Of a stretch of DNA of 64,000 bases, positions 1-8,456 are shown one piece after another. The notes under the pieces are model-generated. The model was given only the letters and a program-made list of their open reading frames with translations, made no database searches and was not told the origin of the DNA. Each line of letters opens with the position of its first letter. The stretch's first letter is position 1. The translations under genes and the position numbers were made by a program. Origin of the DNA: Clostridium thermarum (GTDB taxonomy: Bacteria > Bacillota > Clostridia > Clostridiales > Clostridiaceae); contig NZ_CP040924.1 in the NCBI RefSeq assembly GCF_006351925.1, positions 738,501-802,500 on the forward strand, given 5' to 3'.

Positions 1-579
1 TGTGGCTTTATCATCAATCACAGGAAAAGGAATAGTGGAAAGTTTATTGATAATATCTTCCGATATGTTTGTTAAATCCAAGGAGGTATCTTTTATATTG
101 TAGATACTGTTTACATGACTTATTATCTTTATGCCTTTCTCTACTAGTATTTGCTTAGCGATGGCGCCGGCAAATACTAAGCCGGCGGTAATACGGCCGG
201 AAAAATGGCCGCTTCCCCTGAAATCATTAAAGCCCTTATATTTTACCCTTCCACTGTAATCAGCATGTCCGGGTCTCATGGCATATCTTAAGTTGGTGTA
301 ATCCGAGGATTGTGTATTTTTGTTTCTTATAATAGCACAGAGTGGTGTACCGGTGGTTCTCCCTTCGAAATAACCACTTAAAATCTCAAAATTGTCCTCT
401 TCCTTTCTTGGTGTTACAAGATCACTGGAACCAGGAGCTCTTCTTTGCATTTCTTTTTTTATAAGATCGAAATCTAACTTAAGACCAGCAGGTAATCCGC
501 TTATGGTTATACCTATGGCTGCTCCGTGTGATTCACCGAAAATAGAATACTGAATTTTTTTGCCCCAAACGCCGCTCAT
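1..579 (-). CDS. aroC: Chorismate synthase, N-terminal part (gene runs off the window)
   Basis: Seen: a minus-strand reading frame open for 193 codons from ATG at 579 to the window edge, starting MSGVWGKKIQYSIFGESHG and continuing with MRPGHADYSGRVKY and DFRGSGHFSGR. These are the N-terminal FGESHG, RPGHAD and SGR..ARET-region motifs that bind FMN and EPSP in chorismate synthase. Known role: FMN-dependent conversion of EPSP to chorismate, the last common step of aromatic biosynthesis, in the cytoplasm. The start is supported by GGAGGTG seven bases upstream. The C-terminal half lies outside the window. It is divergent from pflB and shares the 580-982 spacer with it. Confidence 0.95.
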   Translation of the reverse strand, partial: MSGVWGKKIQYSIFGESHGAAIGITISGLPAGLKLDFDLIKKEMQRRAPGSSDLVTPRKEEDNFEILSGYFEGRTTGTPLCAIIRNKNTQSSDYTNLRYAMRPGHADYSGRVKYKGFNDFRGSGHFSGRITAGLVFAGAIAKQILVEKGIKIISHVNSIYNIKDTSLDLTNISEDIINKLSTIPFPVIDDKAT

Positions 580-848
580 TTTGGCACCTCCGTTATTATT
601 ATACAGATTTATGAATTATTATATATTATCTCCTTAAAGAAACATAATGTCTAGAGTTTTTATTTAGTATATTTGCTTAAAGATAAATTGTGACAGAATA
701 AAAAGATTATAACGGTTTGGACCAAAGAAAAATTTTCAATAATATAAGATGGTTAAAATAATAAAAATACTGTTATAGTCAAAGCGTAATTGTTAACATG
801 GCTGTAAAATACGAAAAAATCGTGAAATAAAAAACTGTACCAGTTATG

Positions 849-877
849 TTGACAAACTGTTATAGTGATATTATAAT
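849..877 (+). promoter_or_regulatory. Consensus sigma-A promoter for pflB with flanking repeats
   Basis: TTGACA (849-854) and TATAAT (872-877) are both perfect and separated by 17 bases, giving a start near 884 and a leader of about 100 nt. The 11-mer ACTGTTATAGT lies in the spacer (856-866) and again at 769-779. An inverted repeat AACTG-tac-CAGTT (833-845) sits just upstream of the -35. These repeats could be regulator sites, but that is inference. The rest of the 580-982 spacer is AT-rich, and no other gene is visible in it. Confidence 0.85.
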
Positions 878-982
878 AAAAATATAGGGATAATAATTAT
901 TAATTACTTATAAAATAAAAATGAACATGGAACTGCAAATTTTGGAAAATGAGAATTCTATAAAACTTAGGGGGTATGTAAA

Positions 983-3208
983 ATGTTTAAACAATGGGAA
1001 GGTTTTAAAGCTGGAGAATGGACAGAAGGTATCAATGTAAGAGATTTTATACAGAAGAACTATACTTTGTATGAAGGAGACAAGAGCTTTCTTACAAACC
1101 CAACAGAAAAGACAAAGAAGGTTTGGGATAAGGCTGCTAAGCTTATAGTTGAAGAAATAAAAAAAGGTGTAATGGATGTAGAAACAGGAATTGTTTCCGG
1201 TATAAACAATTTTAAGCCTGGATATCTTGATAAGGAAAATGAAGTCATTTTTGGTTTTCAGACTGATGCACCTTTAAAGAGAATTGTTAATCCGTTTGGT
1301 GGTATGAGAATGGTTGAACAGTCTCTGGATGCATATGGATTTAAGCTGGATGAAACAATTCATAAGTATTTTAAAATGTACAGAAAGACTCATAATGATG
1401 GAGTATTTGATGCCTATAGTGAAGAAATGAAAGCTGCTAGATCAGCAGGACTCTTAACTGGACTTCCAGATGCTTATGGCAGAGGTAGAATTATAGGTGA
1501 CTACAGAAGAGTAGCTCTATATGGAATTGATTTCCTGATAGAAGAAAAGAAAAAAGATCTAAAGGATCTAAAGGGTGATTTCCTTGATGAACTTATAAGA
1601 AAGAGAGAAGAAGTTTCTGAACAGATAAGAGCTCTTCAGGCAATGAAGGAGATGGCAGCATCTTATGGAATAGATATTTCTCAGCCAGCTTCTAATGCTA
1701 GGGAAGCAGTTCAGGCAGTTTACTTTGGATATTTAGCTGCAGTTAAAGAAAACAATGGGGCAGCGATGTCACTAGGAAGAACATCTACTTTCCTTGATAT
1801 ATATATCGAAAGAGATTTTCAGAATGGAACATTAACTGAGGCAGAAGCTCAGGAATTAATAGACCAGTTCGTAATAAAACTAAGAATGGTAAGACATCTT
1901 AGAACACCTGAATATAACGAATTATTTGCTGGAAACCCAACATGGGTAACTGAATCTATCGGTGGCGTAGGTGAAGATGGAAGACCACTTGTGACAAAGA
2001 ACTCCTTTAGATTCTTACACACATTAATTAATTTAGGTCCTGCTCCAGAACCAAACATGACAGTGTTATGGTCACAGAGACTCCCGGAAAACTTCAAGAA
2101 GTTCTGTGCAGAAATGTCTATATTAACAGACTCAATTCAGTATGAAAATGATGACGTTATGAGACCAATATATGGTGATGACTACGCTATAGCTTGCTGT
2201 GTATCCGCTATGAAAGTTGGAAAGCAGATGCAGTTCTTTGGGGCTAGATGTAACCTTGCAAAATCCCTTCTATACGCAATCAACGGTGGAGTAGATGAGA
2301 AGAAGGGCAAGACTGTAATCAAGGGGCTTGAAAAGATAGAAGATGAAGTTCTTGATTATGAAAAGGTAAAGGCAAAGTTCTTTGAAGTGCTTGAATATGT
2401 AGCAGGACTTTATGTAAATACAATGAATACAATCCACTACATGCACGACAAGTATGCCTATGAAGCGGGACAGATGGCTCTTCACGATACAGAAGTAGGC
2501 AGACTTATGGCCTTCGGTGTAGCTGGTTTATCTGTTGCAGCAGACTCATTGAGTGCAATTAAGTATGCAAAGGTTAAGCCTGTAAGAGAAAATGGAATTG
2601 CAGTAGATTTTGAAATAGAAGGTGAATTCCCTAAGTACGGAAATGATGATAACAGAGTTGATGAAATTGCTCTTGAAATAGTTAAGAAGTTCTCCGATGA
2701 GCTTAAGAAGCACCCAACTTACAGAGGAGCTAAGCATACACTTTCAGTATTAACTATTACTTCAAACGTAGTATACGGTAAGAAGACAGGATCTACTCCT
2801 GATGGAAGAAGTGCTGGTGAAGCCTTTGCGCCGGGAGCAAACCCAATGCATGGAAGAGATATAGAAGGTGCTCTTGCTTCCTTGAACTCAGTAGCAAAGA
2901 TTCCTTATGCAGGAGTATGTGAAGACGGTGTTTCAAATACCTTCTCAATAGTACCGGATGCTTTAGGAAAGACTGCAGAAACAAGAATTGACAATCTAGT
3001 AAGTATAATGGATGGATACTTCGGCCAAGGAGCTCATCACCTGAATGTTAATGTATTTAATAGAGCTACTTTGGAAGATGCTATGAGTCACCCTGAAAAG
3101 TACCCAACATTGACAATTAGAGTATCAGGTTATGCAGTTAACTTTAACAGACTTTCAAGAGAACAACAGCTTGAAGTTATAAGCAGAACCTTCCACGATA
3201 AAATGTAA
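983..3208 (+). CDS. pflB: Formate C-acetyltransferase (pyruvate formate-lyase)
   Basis: Glycyl-radical enzyme that converts pyruvate and CoA to acetyl-CoA and formate in anaerobic fermentation. At 741 residues it has full family length. Seen: the adjacent catalytic cysteines in IACCVSAM (Cys405-Cys406) and the C-terminal glycyl-radical loop RVSGYAVNF with Gly716. The start ATG follows AGGGGGT. It is expressed from its own strong promoter and ends in a strong terminator, so it is monocistronic. The activating radical-SAM enzyme PflA, often encoded next to pflB in clostridia, is not present anywhere in this window. Propanediol or choline-type glycyl-radical dehydratases are less likely because of the paired cysteines and length. 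Confidence 0.96.
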   Translation: MFKQWEGFKAGEWTEGINVRDFIQKNYTLYEGDKSFLTNPTEKTKKVWDKAAKLIVEEIKKGVMDVETGIVSGINNFKPGYLDKENEVIFGFQTDAPLKRIVNPFGGMRMVEQSLDAYGFKLDETIHKYFKMYRKTHNDGVFDAYSEEMKAARSAGLLTGLPDAYGRGRIIGDYRRVALYGIDFLIEEKKKDLKDLKGDFLDELIRKREEVSEQIRALQAMKEMAASYGIDISQPASNAREAVQAVYFGYLAAVKENNGAAMSLGRTSTFLDIYIERDFQNGTLTEAEAQELIDQFVIKLRMVRHLRTPEYNELFAGNPTWVTESIGGVGEDGRPLVTKNSFRFLHTLINLGPAPEPNMTVLWSQRLPENFKKFCAEMSILTDSIQYENDDVMRPIYGDDYAIACCVSAMKVGKQMQFFGARCNLAKSLLYAINGGVDEKKGKTVIKGLEKIEDEVLDYEKVKAKFFEVLEYVAGLYVNTMNTIHYMHDKYAYEAGQMALHDTEVGRLMAFGVAGLSVAADSLSAIKYAKVKPVRENGIAVDFEIEGEFPKYGNDDNRVDEIALEIVKKFSDELKKHPTYRGAKHTLSVLTITSNVVYGKKTGSTPDGRSAGEAFAPGANPMHGRDIEGALASLNSVAKIPYAGVCEDGVSNTFSIVPDALGKTAETRIDNLVSIMDGYFGQGAHHLNVNVFNRATLEDAMSHPEKYPTLTIRVSGYAVNFNRLSREQQLEVISRTFHDKM

Positions 3209-3244
3209 CCCTAGTGAGTAACCCCTCTTAAATAAATATAAATA

Positions 3245-3288
3245 ACCGGACTATCAGCCTAATATGGTAGATAGTTCGGTATTTTTTT
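3245..3288 (+). terminator. Rho-independent terminator of pflB
   Basis: An 11-bp stem (ACCGGACTATC with its complement containing one G-U pair, 3245-3280) is followed by seven T residues. Confidence 0.9.
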
Positions 3289-3305
3289 ATTAGTGAGTAC
3301 ATAAA

Positions 3306-3351
3306 AGCTGCAAAGAATTAAATTAACTTCTTTGCAGCTAAAAATTTTTTT
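3306..3351. terminator. Hairpin terminator between convergent genes
   Basis: A perfect 12-bp inverted repeat AGCTGCAAAGAA (3306-3317 and 3328-3339) is followed on the plus strand by a run of seven T (3345-3351), and on the minus strand by TTTT. It lies just past the stop of the minus-strand gene at 3357, so it may act in both directions. Confidence 0.75.
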
Positions 3352-3356
3352 GAATA

Positions 3357-3581
3357 CTAAAACCCCATGTCTGTCTCATAATTAGTGTCCTGAGGAATCT
3401 CTGTGCTGGAGAGACCTGCAGGCAGTCCTAAAACATAGTGTAGTGTGTTGGCGCCTGGATAAGAATTGGGGTCATAGTTATTGACATATGTATCAATAAG
3501 AACCCAACCCTCTTCTAAACGCCTATTAACATCTCCCATTATAGTAAGGTCTTCAACCTTCTTAATGCTTGCCAAATCCAA
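3357..3581 (-). CDS. Small conserved-type protein of unknown function (GW..L...HYVLG pattern)
   Basis: About 74 residues, no signal peptide or membrane segment. A tryptophan-containing RRLEEGWVLIDTY segment is followed by HYVLGLPAG, a pattern like small DUF1737/DUF4177-type proteins; this is resemblance only. Start choice: AGGAGG (3589-3594) overlaps the upstream in-frame GTG at 3590, so that codon is not usable. TTG at 3581 has ideal 7-base spacing and is taken as the start. It is probably co-transcribed with the zinc-ribbon gene upstream, as the gap is 36 bases. Confidence 0.65.
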   Translation of the reverse strand: MDLASIKKVEDLTIMGDVNRRLEEGWVLIDTYVNNYDPNSYPGANTLHYVLGLPAGLSSTEIPQDTNYETDMGF

Positions 3582-3617
3582 AAGAGCCACCTCCTGTTGC
3601 GGTGAGCAAAATAGATA

Positions 3618-3782
3618 CTATTTTCTAAAGCCCCTATCGTTATTTTGCTTTCTTGCTTTTCTGCATTCAGGACATCTTACCGGATCATTTTCGAAGCCCT
3701 TTTCTTTATAAAAGGCCTGTTCTCCTTCTGAAAAAGTAAATTCCTTTTCGCAATCTTTACAGATTAAATGTTTGTCTGTCAT
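3618..3782 (-). CDS. Small zinc-ribbon protein
   Basis: A 54-residue protein with two CxxC knuckles (CKDC near residue 9 and CPEC near residue 37) around a KEFTFSEGEQAFYKEKGF core, as in the short probable zinc-ribbon family (zf-trcl type) of Firmicutes. It probably binds one zinc; a nucleic-acid role is suspected for the family but not shown. Start: ATG at 3782 follows GGGAGG with 8-base spacing, and an in-frame upstream extension lacks a ribosome site. The lysine/arginine-rich tail (RKARKQNNDRGFRK) is consistent with RNA or DNA contact. Confidence 0.8.
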   Translation of the reverse strand: MTDKHLICKDCEKEFTFSEGEQAFYKEKGFENDPVRCPECRKARKQNNDRGFRK

Positions 3783-3869
3783 ATAAATAGCCTCCCTCAA
3801 TAAACAATGAAATTTATAGGTTTAGGTGATAACCTACTATTTTTAGTATAGACAGCTTGTAATAGTTTA

Positions 3870-5045
3870 TTACTTGTAATTTTTATCAGAGTGATACCTT
3901 CTATTTTTTTTATCTATAATTTTTCCCATATAAATATCTTTCTGCTGTATTGACAGCTTATATGTCTTTCTGATGTTATTTATAAGTGGAATTTCTCTCT
4001 CTGTAGCAATAGTCAATGCTGTACCTTCAGATCCGGCGCGTCCCGTTCTGCCGACCCTGTGTAAATAATCTTTTGGATCTTCCGGAACCTCTAAATTAAA
4101 TACATGGGTAACACCTTTGATATCTAAACCTCGGGCGGCAATATCTGATGCTACCAGAAGATTTATCCTGCCGGCTCTAAAATCTTCCAAAGCTTTCTTT
4201 CTTTCCTCTTTAGCATTACTGCCGTGGATTCCTTCTGCCTTTAGCTTATGATATTTTAACTTTGCAGTATTTCGCTCAATATCCTCGCTTTTATTAATAA
4301 AAACTAGGGCTCTTTCTGGCTTTATTGCATGTACAAGCTTCCTTAAAAGTACTATTTTGTCCCTTTGATCGCAAACAAAATAGTAGTGTGCTATATTAGG
4401 GTTTACCTCATCCTTTTCGTCCACCTTGATGATTTCCAGTGACTTCATCAATTCCTGAGCAATTGACACGGTTTTTTTGGGCATAGTAGCTGAGAATAAC
4501 ATAAGCTGTCTGTCTCTTAAGGTTGATTTTATAATAGCTTTTACTGTTTCTAGATTAGTAGCATCAAGGAGACGATCTGCTTCGTCGATTACTATTGTCT
4601 TAATAGTATGAGCGGTGATTTTTCTCATTTTTATCAATTCAAGTATTCTACCGGAAGAGCCGACGATTATATGAGGCTTTTCTTTAAGTCTTTCAAGCTG
4701 TCTTCCCAAATTGGCATTTCCGATTATTGCCGCTGAGGTTACTCCCAGATTTGAGTTTTGTGATAAAGTTGCTATTTCTTTATGTATTTGGATAACTAAC
4801 TCATGGGTTGGTGCCAGTATTATTACTTGCATTTCTCTTTTTGCAGCATCTATCTTATTGAACAGTGGAAGCAGGTAAGCAAGGGTTTTACCTGTTCCGG
4901 TTTTAGATTGACCAATAATGTCCTTGTTATCAAGGGCTACTGGAATAACCTTGCTTTGAATTTCTGTTGGTTCGGTGATTCCTGACTTTTTTAAAGCTGT
5001 TATCAAAGCGTTATTTAGACCAAGTGTATCAAATGTATTACTCAT
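3870..5045 (-). CDS. DEAD-box ATP-dependent RNA helicase
   Basis: A 391-residue superfamily 2 helicase with the motifs in order: Q motif (GITEPTEIQSKVIP), motif I GQSKTGTGKT, Ia-like PTHELV, DEAD in VIDEADRLLD (about residue 155), SAT, and HRVGRTGRAG (motif VI). It unwinds short RNA duplexes in the cytoplasm; in Firmicutes such proteins act in cold adaptation, RNA decay or ribosome assembly. It is short and lacks the long basic tail of CshA, ending in KKNRRYHSDKNYK. AGGAGA nine bases upstream supports the start. Motif Ia reads PTHELV rather than PTRELA, a mild deviation. Confidence 0.92.
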   Translation of the reverse strand: MSNTFDTLGLNNALITALKKSGITEPTEIQSKVIPVALDNKDIIGQSKTGTGKTLAYLLPLFNKIDAAKREMQVIILAPTHELVIQIHKEIATLSQNSNLGVTSAAIIGNANLGRQLERLKEKPHIIVGSSGRILELIKMRKITAHTIKTIVIDEADRLLDATNLETVKAIIKSTLRDRQLMLFSATMPKKTVSIAQELMKSLEIIKVDEKDEVNPNIAHYYFVCDQRDKIVLLRKLVHAIKPERALVFINKSEDIERNTAKLKYHKLKAEGIHGSNAKEERKKALEDFRAGRINLLVASDIAARGLDIKGVTHVFNLEVPEDPKDYLHRVGRTGRAGSEGTALTIATEREIPLINNIRKTYKLSIQQKDIYMGKIIDKKNRRYHSDKNYK

Positions 5046-5356
5046 AATGTTAAATCTCCTATAAAAAATACTAATGCTTAATTATTACATTAATAAACTA
5101 TACCTATTATTACACAAATTTTCAATATTATCAGTTAAGAAGTTTTATAGCCTGTGCTTCCTGTAGATTAATTAAATCACCTGAACTATTCCTTTATTTG
5201 AATATTTTAGTATCAGTGAAAGTATTCATGCATACGATATAAAGGGTATGATAGTAAAAAATCAAAAATAATGACAATTTATTGAAAAATCATTAAAGGT
5301 GGCAATGCTATTATATAAAAGTTGAAATGGATTAAACTTATTATTGATAACTTGCG

Positions 5357-5381
5357 AAATGTTTAGTTTGATTAAACATTT
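5357..5381. promoter_or_regulatory. Palindromic operator candidate
   Basis: A perfect inverted repeat with 9-bp arms AAATGTTTA and TAAACATTT around a 7-base centre ends three bases before the -35 box of the next promoter. The position suits a repressor or activator dimer. The binding protein is unknown; the neighbouring XRE regulator is one candidate. Confidence 0.45.
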
Positions 5382-5383
5382 TA

Positions 5384-5412
5384 TTGACATTATTTTCTAC
5401 GTTGCATATAAT
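5384..5412 (+). promoter_or_regulatory. Consensus sigma-A promoter for the 98-residue orphan gene
   Basis: TTGACA (5384-5389), 17-base spacer, TATAAT (5407-5412): a perfect housekeeping promoter with a start near 5419. The remaining spacer from 5046 is AT-rich, and no gene or RNA was recognised in it. Confidence 0.85.
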
Positions 5413-5460
5413 ATAAGTATAAGAACTGGTAAATACAAGAATTAAGGAGGGGAGAATATT

Positions 5461-5757
5461 ATGGCAGACAATAAAGAAAAAGTAAAAGTATCCTTCGAAA
5501 GAATCGAGAATGACAGAAAGCATCTTTTAGCTAAGATTATGTGGCAGGCAGAGGGCGACATCAATGATAGTGAAGTTTATGCAGAATTGTCAGGAAAGGA
5601 AAACTCACTGCAACAACTGAAGAGAATTAATGATTCTAACGTATGGTGTGCAACTTATAAGATAACGGATTGTTTTACTGAAAACGTTAACCTTGATAAA
5701 AATATGATTATAAAACTCGTTCAATATAAGGTTAAGCCAAATAGGTTGAGTTGCTGA
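5461..5757 (+). CDS. Protein of unknown function, 98 residues
   Basis: Not recognised. The product is soluble and charged, starts MADNKEKVKVSFERIEND, and has no signal peptide, transmembrane segment or clear motif; two Cys lie in the second half (VWCATYKITDC) and one is the last residue. Reasons to call it real: AAGGAGGGG eight bases before the ATG, a perfect promoter with a palindromic operator candidate upstream, and a terminator downstream. It is a self-contained single-gene unit, convergent with the XRE-TPR regulator. Confidence 0.75.
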   Translation: MADNKEKVKVSFERIENDRKHLLAKIMWQAEGDINDSEVYAELSGKENSLQQLKRINDSNVWCATYKITDCFTENVNLDKNMIIKLVQYKVKPNRLSC

Positions 5758-5803
5758 TATTCGTTGGAATCGGGGAATGGAGATATGAAAAAGATAAAAT
5801 TGT

Positions 5804-5846
5804 AACCCCACCGTTATAATTATGGTAACGGATGGGGTTCTTTTTT
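5804..5846 (+). terminator. Rho-independent terminator
   Basis: A stem built from AACCCCACCGTTA and TAACGGATGGGGTT (one bulged base, 5804-5839) is followed by C and six T. Confidence 0.8.
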
Positions 5847-7173
5847 AAAAGGCTATTTTACCTTGTCGCTGCAGGGAAATACGAATATTATAAGCTTCGC
5901 ATATTGATTCATAAGCCGGCTTATAATCATTTAATTCTGCATAAATGTTAGCAAGACTTTCGAAGGCAAAGGCTAGATACTTTGAAGGCCCAAAAAAACG
6001 CAACTTCTCAATGGCTGTATTTATTGCTGCAAAAGCCTCTTCAGGCTTATGGAGCTTATGAAGTATCAAACCTTCATAGACTTTACCGGTCCACATTGTC
6101 AAATAATCCACCTTATGGTTTGATCTGGAGTTGTATTCTATATTTTCCACAGCCTCATAGGCGGCTTCATAATCTCCTAAAAGATAATTGGCATAAGCAA
6201 GATTCATGTAATAATTAAATCTTTTTTTATTCGTTAACATATCACATTTTTTTAGATGTTCCAGAGCATTATGTGGATTATTAATTGTATTTTCATATAG
6301 GGCGAGAAGTATCTCTATTTTTGCAAGATTTATATGATTATCAGTGAACTCAGCAAATTGTTTAGCTTTTTCGATGCAGAACTTAAAGTCATCAAACTTC
6401 TCCATTATGAAATATATATAGGCTTTAAGCCTATATAACTCATCAGAATTATAATAGGTACCGGTTTCCTTTGATATATCTAATGCTTCCTGGATAAGTG
6501 CAAGAACCTCTTCCGCAGACGCATTGGCAAGCTTCATAAGAGCTCTGTAGTACAGCATTTCTACTTCCAAAGTATTATCTGGATTTACAGCATGCTTATA
6601 CATATCTAAACTTTCATCAAGAATATTTAGACATTTATCATATTGAAAATCGCTATAGCATCTGCCCATAAGCTCCATGTTAGCACGAGCTGCATAAGCA
6701 AAAAGATGCTGAGACATATATATATCTACTGAAAGTCTAATATATTCCTCGCCTTTATCAAAATCCTCAAGGCTGATTAGGCATTGCCCATATCTAAAAA
6801 TTATATCAGCATATAGCTTACTGCTCCTGTCATATTCATAGGAATTAATCAAGTCTTCTAATTTTGCTTGAGCTATGAAATACTCTTGCTTTTTTATAAG
6901 GGAGATAATTTCGTTTAATTGCTTATTTATATTTTCCACAGGTAAGTCAACAGCAGGTTTATTTGATGAATACTCTGTACCATCTATAAAAAATGACAGT
7001 GGTTTACCAAGTTTTTTTGCAAGATACTGAAGACTCTTCATGGAAGGAGTTGCTTGATTATTTTCAATTTGACTCAGCATACTCTTTGTCATTTCTGTGC
7101 CGGCTAATTCTGTTTGGGTTAACTTCAGTTCTTTACGAAGAGTTTTTATTCTTTCGCCAATTGATTGATCCAT
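5845..7173 (-). CDS. XRE-family transcriptional regulator with C-terminal TPR repeats (RRNPP-like)
   Basis: A 442-residue protein. Residues about 5-60 form an XRE helix-turn-helix (IGERIKTLRKELKLTQTELA, then MLSQIENNQATPSMKSLQYLAKKLG). The remainder is helical tetratricopeptide-like repeat, for example DEGEEYIRLSVDIYMSQ-type helices and YEAAYEAVENIEY. This architecture is that of RRNPP peptide-sensing regulators (PlcR, Rap, NprR and clostridial Qsr proteins), whose TPR domain binds a small peptide; that this one senses a peptide is inference. Start: ATG at 7173 with GGAGG nine bases before; an in-frame TTG three codons earlier overlaps the spacer of that ribosome site. Its own upstream region carries palindromes and faces a 34-residue peptide gene. 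Confidence 0.85.
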   Translation of the reverse strand: MDQSIGERIKTLRKELKLTQTELAGTEMTKSMLSQIENNQATPSMKSLQYLAKKLGKPLSFFIDGTEYSSNKPAVDLPVENINKQLNEIISLIKKQEYFIAQAKLEDLINSYEYDRSSKLYADIIFRYGQCLISLEDFDKGEEYIRLSVDIYMSQHLFAYAARANMELMGRCYSDFQYDKCLNILDESLDMYKHAVNPDNTLEVEMLYYRALMKLANASAEEVLALIQEALDISKETGTYYNSDELYRLKAYIYFIMEKFDDFKFCIEKAKQFAEFTDNHINLAKIEILLALYENTINNPHNALEHLKKCDMLTNKKRFNYYMNLAYANYLLGDYEAAYEAVENIEYNSRSNHKVDYLTMWTGKVYEGLILHKLHKPEEAFAAINTAIEKLRFFGPSKYLAFAFESLANIYAELNDYKPAYESICEAYNIRISLQRQGKIAF

Positions 7174-7272
7174 ATAGAGCAACCTCCAAGCTTCTGTAAA
7201 ATTTTACTATAGTACTATTATAGTATAGTTTAATTTAACATACAAGTGTTAACAGTAAAGAAAATTAAATTA

Positions 7273-7289
7273 TATTAAACTTAATAAAA
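7273..7289. promoter_or_regulatory. First copy of paired operator-like motif
   Basis: TATTAAACTTAATAAAA is almost identical (16 of 17) to 7389-7405, 116 bases away, within the regulator-peptide spacer. The core ATTAA-NN-TTAAT is palindromic. Two copies suggest a dimeric regulator, possibly the XRE protein itself; chance is possible in such AT-rich DNA. Confidence 0.3.
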
Positions 7290-7384
7290 ATAAAAATTGC
7301 TCTTGCAAATTTCATATAATGTAAATTATAATGAAATATACCATATATTTACAAAAAGTCATACTATAATTAATAAAAATAGTT

Positions 7385-7406
7385 ATTTTATTAAATTTAA
7401 TAAAAT
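7385..7406. promoter_or_regulatory. Perfect 22-bp palindrome, second operator-like copy
   Basis: An uninterrupted palindrome with 11-base arm ATTTTATTAAA. It contains the second copy of the motif seen at 7273-7289. It lies 185 bases upstream of the peptide gene. The rest of the 7174-7590 spacer is AT-rich with an ACTATA/TATAGT inverted repeat near the regulator start. Confidence 0.35.
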
Positions 7407-7590
7407 TTGTATGGATGGTTATAATATTTACTTAATACTACAATCACCAAAAGGTGTATTAGCATAAACTATAACTGTATTGTGTAATCACAGTTAAGTT
7501 AAATCAGGCCTGGGATAATATGTTGTATAACGACTTTCATTAGTTTCATTATCATGGCATATTTTTAAAAGTAAAACAGGAGGTAACAGT

Positions 7591-7695
7591 ATGAATTTGG
7601 GTGAAGAAATAAAAATTGATGAACAAACTTCAGACACTTTTGTTATAACAGATGACATAATAGAAGAATGTGTCTCTGGTGCTTTGGATGAATAG
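7591..7695 (+). CDS. 34-residue acidic peptide
   Basis: Reads MNLGEEIKIDEQTSDTFVI and continues to a DE C-terminus. It has an excellent ribosome site (AGGAGGTAACAGT then ATG). It is strongly acidic, lacks a hydrophobic signal sequence, and has a single Cys (EECVSGAL). It could be a small regulatory or leader peptide translated ahead of infC (84 bases further on), or a peptide partner of the XRE-TPR regulator. A secreted pheromone precursor is less likely without an export signal. No family recognised. Confidence 0.5.
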   Translation: MNLGEEIKIDEQTSDTFVITDDIIEECVSGALDE

Positions 7696-7778
7696 TATGT
7701 ACTTATTTGCAAATTTTAAGTTTTAGTGTTACGATAGATAGGGAAACTATTATGTTTCGAATTTTGGAGGTGTTGTAG

Positions 7779-8285
7779 ATTATTAAAAACGTAAATCTGA
7801 ATGAAGGTATCAAAGAAAAAGAAATAAGACTTGTTAGCGATGAAGAAAGCCGCATAATAAGTACAAAGGAGGCTCTGTCGCTAGCTAGAGAAAAGGACTT
7901 AGACTTGGTTATGATTTCTCCTGCCGCTAATCCGCCGGTTTGCAAAATAATGGACTATAACAAGTTCCTATACGAACAGTCTAAAAAGCAGAAGGAAGCA
8001 AGAAAAAATCAAAAGGTTGTAGAGGTGAAGGAGATAAGACTAAGTGCCACTATTGAAGAGCATGACATAGAGATAAAAGCTAATAATGCCAAGAGATTCC
8101 TACAGGATGAAAATAAAGTTAAGGTGTCTATTAGGTTCAAAGGACGCCAGAACAACTATACCGGAGTAGGAGTTAAGGTGTTTGATGCATTTCTATCTAA
8201 AATAGAGGGATTTGGAGTAGTTGAAAAAGCCGCTCAGTTAGAAGGCAGAAATATGTTTATGATCATAGGAACTAAAAAACATTAG
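7779..8285 (+). CDS. infC: Translation initiation factor IF-3 with a non-canonical AUU start
   Basis: A 168-residue protein covering both IF-3 domains: the N-domain (NVNLNEGIKEKEIRLVSDEE, then SPAANPPVCKIMDYNKFLYEQ), the basic linker (KKQKEARKNQKVVEVKEIRLS) and the C-domain (TIEEHDIEIKANNAKRFL, RFKGRQ, GRNMFMIIGTKK). IF-3 binds the 30S subunit and polices start codons. Start: GGAGG (7766-7770) lies eight bases before ATT at 7779, an in-frame TAG sits directly upstream (7776-7778), and no ATG, GTG or TTG follows before conserved sequence. AUU starts are the known autoregulatory hallmark of infC. Odd: rpmI and rplT do not follow, and the C-domain around NNYTGVGVKVFDAF diverges, so this may be a paralogue. 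Confidence 0.93.
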   Translation: MIKNVNLNEGIKEKEIRLVSDEESRIISTKEALSLAREKDLDLVMISPAANPPVCKIMDYNKFLYEQSKKQKEARKNQKVVEVKEIRLSATIEEHDIEIKANNAKRFLQDENKVKVSIRFKGRQNNYTGVGVKVFDAFLSKIEGFGVVEKAAQLEGRNMFMIIGTKKH

Positions 8286-8300
8286 TATTTAGCCTAATAA

Positions 8301-8333
8301 AAACTTGCAGACTTAATTGCTGCAAGTTTTTTA
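8301..8333 (+). terminator. Rho-independent terminator of infC
   Basis: A perfect 10-bp stem AAACTTGCAG (8301-8310) with CTGCAAGTTT (8320-8329) runs into a T tract. It closes the unit without ribosomal protein genes. Confidence 0.85.
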
Positions 8334-8355
8334 ATTTTAAAAAGTACAGAATAAG

Positions 8356-8384
8356 TTGATAAGTAATCGTCTTGGTATCATAAT
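8356..8384 (+). promoter_or_regulatory. Promoter for the 2-hydroxyacid dehydrogenase
   Basis: TTGATA (8356-8361), 17-base spacer, CATAAT (8379-8384); one mismatch to consensus in each box. Confidence 0.6.
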
Positions 8385-8456
8385 ATAAGGAAAAGACAAA
8401 ATAAAAGAAATTATACACGAAATTTCAACAAGTAAATTTCTATTAGGGGGAAGAGT

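Noticed and set aside
785-800. TTGTTAAC resembling half of a Rex redox-repressor site upstream of pflB
   Set aside because: Only one half is present; the other side (ATGGCTGTAAAA) does not complete the TTGTTAA-N4-TTAACAA palindrome.
7591-7695. 34-residue peptide as a secreted pheromone or lanthipeptide precursor
   Set aside because: No signal sequence, no exporter or modifying enzyme nearby, and only one Cys.
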